Assembly (NCBI GenBank): GCA_023402355.1 | Contig: JAEXCG010000143.1 | Span: forward strand, 1-38,991 | Length of the DNA: 38,991 nucleotides | Source of the DNA: Bacillota bacterium | Lineage (GTDB): Bacteria > Bacillota > Clostridia > Christensenellales > Aristaeellaceae | Direction: 5' to 3' | Notes under the pieces: model-generated | Database searches by the model: none | The model's input: the letters and a program-made list of their open reading frames with translations, nothing else | What the model was told of the DNA's origin: nothing | Position numbers and translations under genes: made by a program | Part shown: positions 8,221-15,090 of the stretch, one piece after another | How the letters are laid out: every line of letters starts with the position of its first letter | How positions within the stretch are numbered: position 1 is the first letter of the stretch

Positions 8221-9123
8221 ATGCAAAAGGCGGTACTCGCAGCGGGGCGCTCCCGCAGGCGCGCGCATCCCATGACCCTGCTCAACTATGCGCTGCTGTT
8301 CCTGACGGGCTTCGTCACCTTTTACCCGTTCTGGTACGTGCTCATGTACTCGCTGAGCACCTACCGCGAGGTGCTCAGCGTCAAATTCCTGGTGCTGCCC
8401 GCCGGGTTCACGCTGGAAAACTATCAGTACGTCTTCGCGGACAAGTCGATGTACACCGGCGCGATCAACAGCATCTTCGTCGCGGGCGTGGGCACCGTGC
8501 TCTCGCTCGCCGTGACCCTGCTGATGGCCTATCCCATGTGCAAGCGCATCCCCGGCATGCACGCGGTTTCCTTTCTGGTGTACTTCACGCTGCTGTTCGG
8601 CGGCGGCATGATCCCGACCTACCTCGTCGTCAAGGACACGGGGCTCATCAACTCCCTTTGGTCGCTCATCATCCCGCAGCTCGTGAACCCCTTCTTCCTG
8701 TTCATCATGCGCGGGGCGATCAGGGAGATTCCGGACAGCCTGTCGGAATCCGCGCAGCTCGACGGCGCCTCGCAGGTGCGCATCCTGCTGCAAATCATCG
8801 TGCCGCTGTGCCTGCCCATGCTGGCCTCCATCGCCCTCTTTTACGCGGCGCGCTACTGGAACGCCTACTTCGACGCGCTGATCTACATCAGCAAGCCGGA
8901 GCGCTGGACGATCCAGCTCGTCATCCGCAACATCATCTTCGCGCAGAATCCGGAGCTCAGCGGCGGGGCGATGGTCGCCTCCGAGTCCACCACCAGCGCG
9001 CGGACGCTGGAAACCGTGAAGATGGCGCTGCTGGTCGTGTCCGTCGTGCCGATCGCGGCGGTCTATCCCTTCCTGCAAAAGTACTTCAGCAAGGGCGTGA
9101 TGGTCGGCGCGATCAAGAGCTGA
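8221..9123 (+). CDS. CUT1 carbohydrate ABC transporter permease, YtcP-like (second system)
   Basis: A 300-residue partner permease with several hydrophobic helices, a degenerate EAA loop near residue 178 (SAQLDGASQVRILLQIIVPL) and the C-terminal signature KGVMVGAIKS. Two in-frame ATGs exist, 8215 and 8221. The ribosome site GAGGAGGG (8207-8214) touches the first and is 6 bases from the second, so 8221 is preferred. The gene follows its partner permease almost without gap. Confidence 0.9.
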   Translation: MQKAVLAAGRSRRRAHPMTLLNYALLFLTGFVTFYPFWYVLMYSLSTYREVLSVKFLVLPAGFTLENYQYVFADKSMYTGAINSIFVAGVGTVLSLAVTLLMAYPMCKRIPGMHAVSFLVYFTLLFGGGMIPTYLVVKDTGLINSLWSLIIPQLVNPFFLFIMRGAIREIPDSLSESAQLDGASQVRILLQIIVPLCLPMLASIALFYAARYWNAYFDALIYISKPERWTIQLVIRNIIFAQNPELSGGAMVASESTTSARTLETVKMALLVVSVVPIAAVYPFLQKYFSKGVMVGAIKS

Positions 9124-9205
9124 CCCGCCCCGAATCCCGAGGAAAGGAGGCGTCAGGGAGTCCCGATGGTTGTGGTAACGGCCCGGCGCTAAAGCGGCCG
9201 GAGGA

Positions 9206-9227
9206 GGGGCGGCCCAAGGGCCGGCCC
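9206..9227 (+). promoter_or_regulatory. Intercistronic stem-loop before the second binding-protein gene
   Basis: GGGGCGGCCC-AA-GGGCCGGCCC forms a 10-bp stem with one mismatch inside a 150-base gap between permease and binding protein. No T-run follows. It may stabilise or block decay of the downstream binding-protein message. The rest of the gap shows only GC-rich sequence and the ribosome site AAAAGGAGAG at 9258. Confidence 0.45.
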
Positions 9228-9273
9228 GCGACGCGGAAACAAAACATTTCCGGCGACAAAAGGAGAGAATGAG

Positions 9274-10770
9274 ATGAAAAAGTATCTGGCAGCGATCCTG
9301 ACGCTCACGCTGCTGGCGGGCCTTGTGCTGTGCACGCCCGCCGCGCTGGCGGAGACGAACCCCGACTGGCCGACCATCCGCATCATCGCCCGCAAGCTGG
9401 GCGAGGGCGACCCGGACAACCCCATTTTGCCCCTGCTGGAGCAGGCGATTGAATGCAACATCGAGGTAGACTGGCGCGCGCCGAGCGACTACGGGCAGCA
9501 GTGTCAGGTGATCCTGGCCTCCGGCGATTATCCGGACATGATGGAGGTCTGGTGGTCCAACCCGCCGGGAGACTTCGACGACTTTGCCTACAGCGGCAGC
9601 ATCCTCGCGCTGGACGAGCTGATCGATCAGTACGGGCAGGAGATCCTCAAGGTGCGCCCGGAGGAAACGTGGTGGCGCTACGCGGAGGACGGCAAGATTT
9701 ACGCCATCCCGGCGCGCTACGCGGAGATGGCGGACGAGACGTTCCTCATCCGTCAGGACTGGCTGGATAACCTGGGGCTCCAGATGCCCACAACCCTGGA
9801 CGAGCTGGAGGAGGTCCTCCGGCAGTTCACGGTGTCGGATCCGGACGGCAACGGGAAGGACGACACCTATGGCGTCGGCATGGCGGGCGGCTACGAGACG
9901 GACAAGCTCTGGCTGGGCGCGTACGGCGTGGCGCGCGGCCAATGGAACGTACAGGCGGACGGCTCCCTCATCTGGTGGGGCGTCATGCCGGAGGCGTTTG
10001 AGGCGATTTTGCGCGTGCGCGCGCTGTATCAGGCGGGCTACATCGAGCCCGAATACCCGCTCATGCAGCGCTCCGAGATGATCGCGGGCATGTCTCAGAA
10101 CAAGTACGGCATGCACTGGTGGCAGCCTACGCAGATGACGGTCGCGACCAGCGACTTCTGGCGCGAGTTTACCCAGAGCGTGCCGGAGGCGAAGATCGCG
10201 GTGCTGCCGCCCATCGCCGCCGAAGGCGTGAAGGCGCCCGTCTATCCCGGCGTGGCCTCCCTGCAGTTTATCAACCAGATCATCTTCACGGGCAGCGAGC
10301 ATCCCGAAAAGTGCGTGCAGCTTCTGAACTATCTGGCGACGCAGGAGGGCAGCGAGCTGGCGGCCTTCGGCATTCGGGGCGAGCATTGGGACGAGGTGGA
10401 CGGCCAGGTCGTCACGCGCGAGATGTCGACGGAGGATTACAAGAAGTCGGGCGCGGGCCTGTACGCCTGGATGTGCCGCCCGGGCTATTACCTGCGCAAC
10501 ACCGATCCTCTGGCTTTGGAAGCCATCGAGACGTATAACCCGTATATCGTGCGCAATCCCATGCCCTACTCGACCGAGATCGAGATCAAGAAGGGCACCG
10601 CCCTCAAAAACGACCTGACGAACAGCGTGTTTACCAAGCTGATCATCGAAAAGGACATCGACCCCAAGGCGGTTTGGGACGAGTACGTCGAAAAGTGGAA
10701 CACCACCGGCGGCAAGGAAATGACGGAGCAGGTGAACGCGGAATACAAAAAGCTGAGGGGCAGCAAGTAA
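9274..10770 (+). CDS. Carbohydrate ABC transporter solute-binding protein (second system)
   Basis: A 498-residue secreted binding protein. The signal peptide runs MKKYLAAILTLTLLAG to a cut after ALA at residue 26. A Cys lies at residue 20 (LVLC) but Leu at -1 does not fit a lipobox, so a signal-peptidase I protein is more likely. A loop DPDGNGKDD (residues 189-197) resembles the Ca-binding-type loops common in this YtcQ/LipO group. Substrate-facing Trp residues are abundant (EVWWSNPPGD; MHWWQPTQ). It is only remotely similar to the operon 1 binding protein, so the two importers probably take different sugars or sizes. Confidence 0.88.
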   Translation: MKKYLAAILTLTLLAGLVLCTPAALAETNPDWPTIRIIARKLGEGDPDNPILPLLEQAIECNIEVDWRAPSDYGQQCQVILASGDYPDMMEVWWSNPPGDFDDFAYSGSILALDELIDQYGQEILKVRPEETWWRYAEDGKIYAIPARYAEMADETFLIRQDWLDNLGLQMPTTLDELEEVLRQFTVSDPDGNGKDDTYGVGMAGGYETDKLWLGAYGVARGQWNVQADGSLIWWGVMPEAFEAILRVRALYQAGYIEPEYPLMQRSEMIAGMSQNKYGMHWWQPTQMTVATSDFWREFTQSVPEAKIAVLPPIAAEGVKAPVYPGVASLQFINQIIFTGSEHPEKCVQLLNYLATQEGSELAAFGIRGEHWDEVDGQVVTREMSTEDYKKSGAGLYAWMCRPGYYLRNTDPLALEAIETYNPYIVRNPMPYSTEIEIKKGTALKNDLTNSVFTKLIIEKDIDPKAVWDEYVEKWNTTGGKEMTEQVNAEYKKLRGSK

Positions 10771-10780
10771 AACGGCGCGG

Positions 10781-10802
10781 CGCCGGAAGCGGGCTTCCGG
10801 CG
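10781..10802 (+). promoter_or_regulatory. Intercistronic stem-loop after the second binding-protein gene
   Basis: CGCCGGAAGC-GG-GCTTCCGGCG is a perfect inverted repeat with 10-base arms, 11 bases after the stop codon. No T-run follows. As with the hairpin at 3110, this probably protects the 3' end of the binding-protein message or gives partial termination before the hydrolase and regulator genes. Confidence 0.6.
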
Positions 10803-10829
10803 TCCTCGCCTTGTCGGGAGGGAGAAACC

Positions 10830-12437
10830 ATGCGGTTATACAACGGCATAAAGCTGCCGGAGGCGTGGCCTCCGCGCTACGCGCAGAGCTCTATGGTCAC
10901 GCCTCAGCCCGTTCCATACCTGGAGGCGCCGCCCAGACACATCTGCGTCGATATAGGACGCCAGCTCTTTGTGGACGACTTTCTGATCGAGAAGACCGAC
11001 ATGCGTCGGGAATACCACCGGGTGGAGTACGTTAAGGACGGCCCGGTCTTCTTTCCCCAGACGGAGCTGGAAATGAACGGGGGCCTCGCGCCCATGGCGT
11101 GCCCGTTTAACGACGGCATCGTCTACGACCCGGAGGACCGCCTCTTCAAGATGTGGTATCACGCGGGCTTCTTCGACGGCACCGCCTACGCGCAGAGCGA
11201 GGACGGCATCCACTGGACGCGCCTGTCTGAGCTCAGGCCCGGAAGCGACGGGCGCGTGATCCCCGCAAGGCCCGGCTGGCAGCGGGACGGCGCGAGCGTG
11301 TGGCTCGATCACGACGAGACGGACCGTTCCAGGCGCTTCAAAATGTTCGTCTTTTATCGGGAATATCAGGAAAAAGACCGCTTCTACTACGCCATGAAGT
11401 CGCGCACGCAGACGGGCGAGCACCCGGTGCTCTACGCCTCCGAAAACGGGATCGACTGGCGCGAAATGGGGGAAACCGGCCCCTGTGGGGACAACACGGA
11501 CTTCTTCTACAACCCCTTCCGTAAGAAGTATTGCTTCAGCATCCGGAAAAACACGCCGGTTGACCCCAGGGTGCGGGCGCGCTATTATTACGAGAGCGAC
11601 GACTTCTACAGCGCGCGGTGGGGCGAGGACGAACCGGTCTTCTGGGATCGGTGCAGCCTGCAGGACGAGGCCGACCCGGCGCTGGGGCACCCGCCGCAGC
11701 TTTACAACCTGGACGCGGTGGCCTACGAAAGCCTCATGCTGGGCGCGTACCACATCTTCCTGGGGCCGCCCAACGGCGTCTGCCGCCGGACGAAGCGGCC
11801 CAAGATCATGGACATCAAGTTCGGCTTCAGCCGCGACGGCTTCCACTTCGACCGGAGCGACAACCTGCCGTTCCTCACCTCCTCGCGCGTTACGGGCCGG
11901 TGGGATTACGGCTACCTGCACACGCACTCCGGCCTGCTCACGGTCGTGGGGGACAAGCTGTACTTCCACTTTTCCGCCTGGTCGGGCGTGTCGCCCGTGC
12001 TGGGCATGGACATGTACGCGGGCGGGAGCGTCGGCCTCGGGACGATGCGCCGCGACGGCTTTGCCTCGATGGAGGCGGGGGAGTCTCCCCGCTCGCTGAC
12101 GACCCGCGCGCTGGTTACGCCCCACCCCTACCTGTTCGTCAACGCGGATTGCCCCCAGGGGGAGCTTGCGGTCGAGGTGCTGGACGAGGCGGGGCGCGTG
12201 GTCGAACCCTTTACCCGCGAAAACTGCCGCGCCGTGCACGCCGATTCCTGCTGTCAGCGGATCACCTGGGCGGGGGCGGAGCACGTCGCCGCGCTCGGCG
12301 GAAGGCCGTTTAGGTTGCGCTTTACGATGAACAATGGGGCGCTCTACGCCTTCTGGCTGAGCCCCACGGAGCGCGGAAACAGCCTGGGCTACGTGGGCGC
12401 GGGCGGCCCGGGGTTTGACGGGGGCAGGGACCTGTAA
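10830..12437 (+). CDS. Beta-propeller glycosidase-like protein (GH32/43-like fold)
   Basis: A 535-residue cytoplasmic protein (no signal peptide). It opens with the segment IGRQLFVDDFLIEKTD, the RQLFVDD(Y/F)LIE pattern I know from a group of uncharacterised five-bladed-propeller proteins in Planctomycetes, Lentisphaerae and Firmicutes. Repeating motifs typical of propeller glycosidases follow: MWYHAGFFDGTAYAQSEDGIHW, YASENGIDW, FGFSRDGFHF. The C-terminal third resembles the beta-sandwich module of GH32 proteins. The start ATG follows GGGAGGGAGAAACC. Position between an importer and its sensor system suggests it cleaves the imported oligosaccharide inside the cell. The catalytic acids cannot be assigned with confidence. 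Confidence 0.65.
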   Translation: MRLYNGIKLPEAWPPRYAQSSMVTPQPVPYLEAPPRHICVDIGRQLFVDDFLIEKTDMRREYHRVEYVKDGPVFFPQTELEMNGGLAPMACPFNDGIVYDPEDRLFKMWYHAGFFDGTAYAQSEDGIHWTRLSELRPGSDGRVIPARPGWQRDGASVWLDHDETDRSRRFKMFVFYREYQEKDRFYYAMKSRTQTGEHPVLYASENGIDWREMGETGPCGDNTDFFYNPFRKKYCFSIRKNTPVDPRVRARYYYESDDFYSARWGEDEPVFWDRCSLQDEADPALGHPPQLYNLDAVAYESLMLGAYHIFLGPPNGVCRRTKRPKIMDIKFGFSRDGFHFDRSDNLPFLTSSRVTGRWDYGYLHTHSGLLTVVGDKLYFHFSAWSGVSPVLGMDMYAGGSVGLGTMRRDGFASMEAGESPRSLTTRALVTPHPYLFVNADCPQGELAVEVLDEAGRVVEPFTRENCRAVHADSCCQRITWAGAEHVAALGGRPFRLRFTMNNGALYAFWLSPTERGNSLGYVGAGGPGFDGGRDL

Positions 12438-12490
12438 GCGCGCGCCCTTTTCTGGGCATGAGGACGGGGGAGGCGGAGGCCGTGCTGAGC

Positions 12491-13306
12491 ATGCTGATCG
12501 TGGACGACGCGGACATGGAGCGCAGCGGCATCCGCTTTCTCGTTCAGAAGTACGAAATGCCCCTTCAGCTTTACGAGGCGTGCGACGGGGAGGAGGCGCT
12601 GCGCATCCTCGGGCGCACGCACATCGACATCCTCTTCACGGACATCAAGATGCCGCGCATGGACGGCATTCAGCTCGCGACCAACGCGCGCATGCTGTAC
12701 CCGGAGCTGTACATCATCTTCTGCTCGGCCTACGGCGAGTTCGAGTACGCGCAAAAGGCCGTCTCGCTGCGGGCGAGCTGCTACCTCCTGCGGCCCGTGC
12801 GGGTGGAGGAGTTCGTAAAGACCCTCACCGGCGTCGCCGCGCAGTGCGAGCGCGAGCAGGCGCTCATCAGCAGCGTGGCGACGCTGTGGGAAAAGAAGGT
12901 CATCAGCGAGCCGCAGAGCCGCGACGTGCTGATGGAGCTGATCGCCGCCTCCCGCCTGCGGGGGAAGGCGGGAAGGGGCGGCGACGGCCTGGTGGACGGC
13001 GTGCGCGCGATCGTGGAGGAGCGCTTCGCGCACGATCTTTGCGTCGACGACATCGCGCAGGCCCTGCACCTTTCGGCCGGGCACCTGTGCCGCTCGTTTA
13101 AAAAGGAGACGGGCATCAGCCTGATGCAGTTCGTGACGTTCTATCGCCTGGAGCGGGCCAAGGACCTGCTGCTGCAGACGGACCTCAAGGTCGAGGAGAT
13201 CGCCCACATGACCGGCTTTCAGAGCGCCTCCTATTTCGGCATGGTCTTTAAGCGAGAGCTCAACACGACGCCGGGCGCGTTCCGCGAAAGAGGGCTGCAA
13301 GGATGA
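12491..13306 (+). CDS. AraC-type response regulator (YesN-like, short)
   Basis: A 271-residue two-domain regulator. The receiver domain (residues 1-120) has the acidic pair LIVDDAD, phosphorylation site Asp51 (LFTDIKMPRMDG) and hydroxyl residue in FCSAYGEFEYA. The usual Lys of the KP motif is Arg101 (LLRPV). An AraC helix-turn-helix domain occupies about residues 175-270 (LHLSAGHLCRSFKKETG; TGFQSASYFGMVFKREL). Start choice is uncertain: ATG 12458 has no ribosome site, GTG 12482 is 8 bases after GGGGGAGG, ATG 12491 is 11 bases after GGAGG. It lacks the long linker region of full YesN proteins (about 500 residues). It overlaps the kinase gene by ATGA and likely activates one or both sugar operons. 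Confidence 0.9.
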   Translation: MLIVDDADMERSGIRFLVQKYEMPLQLYEACDGEEALRILGRTHIDILFTDIKMPRMDGIQLATNARMLYPELYIIFCSAYGEFEYAQKAVSLRASCYLLRPVRVEEFVKTLTGVAAQCEREQALISSVATLWEKKVISEPQSRDVLMELIAASRLRGKAGRGGDGLVDGVRAIVEERFAHDLCVDDIAQALHLSAGHLCRSFKKETGISLMQFVTFYRLERAKDLLLQTDLKVEEIAHMTGFQSASYFGMVFKRELNTTPGAFRERGLQG

Positions 13307-15006
13307 AAAGAGGGAATGGGGAACCGCGCGCGCGTTTTTTCGTCAACCTCTCCTTTCGCAGAAAGCTGATCCTCACCTACCTGATCGTGCTGCTGGTTCC
13401 TCTGGCGCTCTTCGGCGGCGCGGCCTACGAGGTGACGCGCGCGCGTTATCTGGAGCAGGCGATTCAGAGCGTCAACATTCAGGTGGACGAGCAGGCGGAC
13501 AAGATCGACAGCCGCATCGAGCAGGCGGAGCAGGCGCTTTACTCCTTCGCGCTCGACAAGCGGATGATTTCGTCCCTGCAGCGCGAGTACGAGAGCTTTT
13601 ACGCGTTCGCGGAGGAGTACACGGACAGCATCGCCCCCGCCTTCACGATCGGCAGCAAGCTCAACCCTAACCTGCTCGGCTGGCGGCTCTACACGAACGG
13701 TCCCCTTTCGGCCTACGGCTCGCTCGTGACGCCGATCGAAAGGGTCGAGGAGGAGCCGTGGTTTCAGTCGCTCATGGCCCGTAAGGGCACCGTATGGCAC
13801 GCACAGGACGGGATGATGAACGCGAGCGTCTGGCAGGTCTGCGTCTTCAACCCCAAGCTGATGAACGTCATTCAGTTCCGCTTCGACCTTAAGGCGATGT
13901 TTGCGGATACGGAGCTCAGCGGCGTCGCCCACGCCTTGCAGGTGCGCGACGCCGGAGGGCGGGTCGTCTACGGGGCGGACGGCTATGACGGACCGCTGGA
14001 GCCGGACATGCGGGGAACACAGATCGACGCGAAGGGCGAGCGCACCGCCGTCTTTTCGCGTTCCCTCTCGCCCGCGGGCTGGCGGCTATGCTATTTCGTA
14101 CCCAGCAGCGAGCTCAGCTTCGGAAGCAGGCTGCTGGTCGTCCTGATGGTCGCGCTGCTGGCGCTCACGGTGCTGCTCGCCGGCGCGGGCGTCATCTTTT
14201 CCAGGACGCTGATTCATCGCATGGAGAGCCTGAACGCAAAGGTAAAGCGCGCGGCCTGCGCGGACTCCGCGCTCGAACTGCGCACCGATGCGCGCGACGA
14301 GATCGGCGAGCTCTCCAACTCGGTGGCCGCGATGCTGGAGGAAAGCCGCCGCCTGACGCGGGAGATGTACGAGAGCAAGCTGGCGCTGCGCGAAGCGGAG
14401 CTGACCGCGCTGCAGGCGCAGATCAAGCCGCACTTCCTGTACAACAGCCTTTCGCTCATCAACTGGCACGCCATCCGCATCGACAACGCGGAGATCTCCG
14501 AAATCGCGCTCATGCTCTGCCAGTTCTACCGCACCATGCTCAACCACGGGCAGACGTTTATCCGCGTGCGGGAGGAATGGATGAACGTCGAAGCCTACCT
14601 CGGCATTCAGCAGATGTTCCACAATCATCGCCTCAGCATCGAGGCGTCGCTCAGCCCGGAGGCGGAGGAATGCCTGATTCCGCACTTCATCGTACAGCCC
14701 CTCGTCGAGAACGCCATCGAACACGGCGTGGACAAAAAACAGAGCAAGGAGGGAGCGCTCCGCCTTTCCTGCCGGCTCGAGGGGGACGCGATCCTCTGGC
14801 AGGTGGAGGACGACGGCCCCGGCTTTGCCCAGGAGGATCCGCAAAGCGCCATCCACCACAAGACCCAGGGTTACGGGCTGGGCAGCGTGGACGACCGGCT
14901 GCGCATCCTTTACGGCGACCGGTACCGTATTCTTCTGGAAAACCGGCCGCAGGGCGGCGCGAGGGTGACGCTGAGCCTCCCGCGGCAGGCGGGCGGAGAA
15001 CCGTAA
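13303..15006 (+). CDS. Sensor histidine kinase, YesM/LytS-type
   Basis: A 567-residue membrane sensor. Transmembrane helix 1 is at about residues 20-42, an extracellular sensor domain (probably dCache-like) follows to about 275, then helix 2 (VVLMVALLALTVLLAGAGVI) and a HAMP domain (about 300-355). The kinase part is of the His_kinase type: phospho-acceptor His377 in QIKPHFLYNSLSLINW, N-box Asn470 (VQPLVENAIEHG) and G-box EDDGPGF, GYGLGSVDDRL. The N-box and LQAQIKPHFLYN motif define the YesM group, partners of AraC-type regulators such as the one encoded just upstream. It senses a sugar, sensor ligand or binding protein outside the cell. Confidence 0.93.
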   Translation: MKRGNGEPRARFFVNLSFRRKLILTYLIVLLVPLALFGGAAYEVTRARYLEQAIQSVNIQVDEQADKIDSRIEQAEQALYSFALDKRMISSLQREYESFYAFAEEYTDSIAPAFTIGSKLNPNLLGWRLYTNGPLSAYGSLVTPIERVEEEPWFQSLMARKGTVWHAQDGMMNASVWQVCVFNPKLMNVIQFRFDLKAMFADTELSGVAHALQVRDAGGRVVYGADGYDGPLEPDMRGTQIDAKGERTAVFSRSLSPAGWRLCYFVPSSELSFGSRLLVVLMVALLALTVLLAGAGVIFSRTLIHRMESLNAKVKRAACADSALELRTDARDEIGELSNSVAAMLEESRRLTREMYESKLALREAELTALQAQIKPHFLYNSLSLINWHAIRIDNAEISEIALMLCQFYRTMLNHGQTFIRVREEWMNVEAYLGIQQMFHNHRLSIEASLSPEAEECLIPHFIVQPLVENAIEHGVDKKQSKEGALRLSCRLEGDAILWQVEDDGPGFAQEDPQSAIHHKTQGYGLGSVDDRLRILYGDRYRILLENRPQGGARVTLSLPRQAGGEP

Positions 15007-15014
15007 AACGAACC

Positions 15015-15051
15015 GGCAGCCCGGCATTTTCGCCGGGCTGCCTTTCCTTTT
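15015..15051 (+). terminator. Rho-independent terminator of operon 2
   Basis: GGCAGCCCGGC (15015-15025) pairs perfectly with GCCGGGCTGCC (15032-15042) around ATTTTC, followed by TTTCCTTTT. It begins 9 bases after the kinase stop. Confidence 0.9.
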
Positions 15052-15054
15052 GCG

Positions 15055-15063
15055 TGCTATAAT
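15055..15063 (+). promoter_or_regulatory. Extended -10 promoter of cas3
   Basis: TGCTATAAT is a perfect extended -10 element that starts just after the T-run of the operon 2 terminator; the -35 position (about 15035-15040) falls inside the terminator stem and has no consensus. Extended -10 promoters do not need a -35. The cas3 ATG is 28 bases further down, after GGGGGAGGAA. Confidence 0.65.
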
Positions 15064-15090
15064 AAGGGAAATCGGTTTGCGGGGGAGGAA

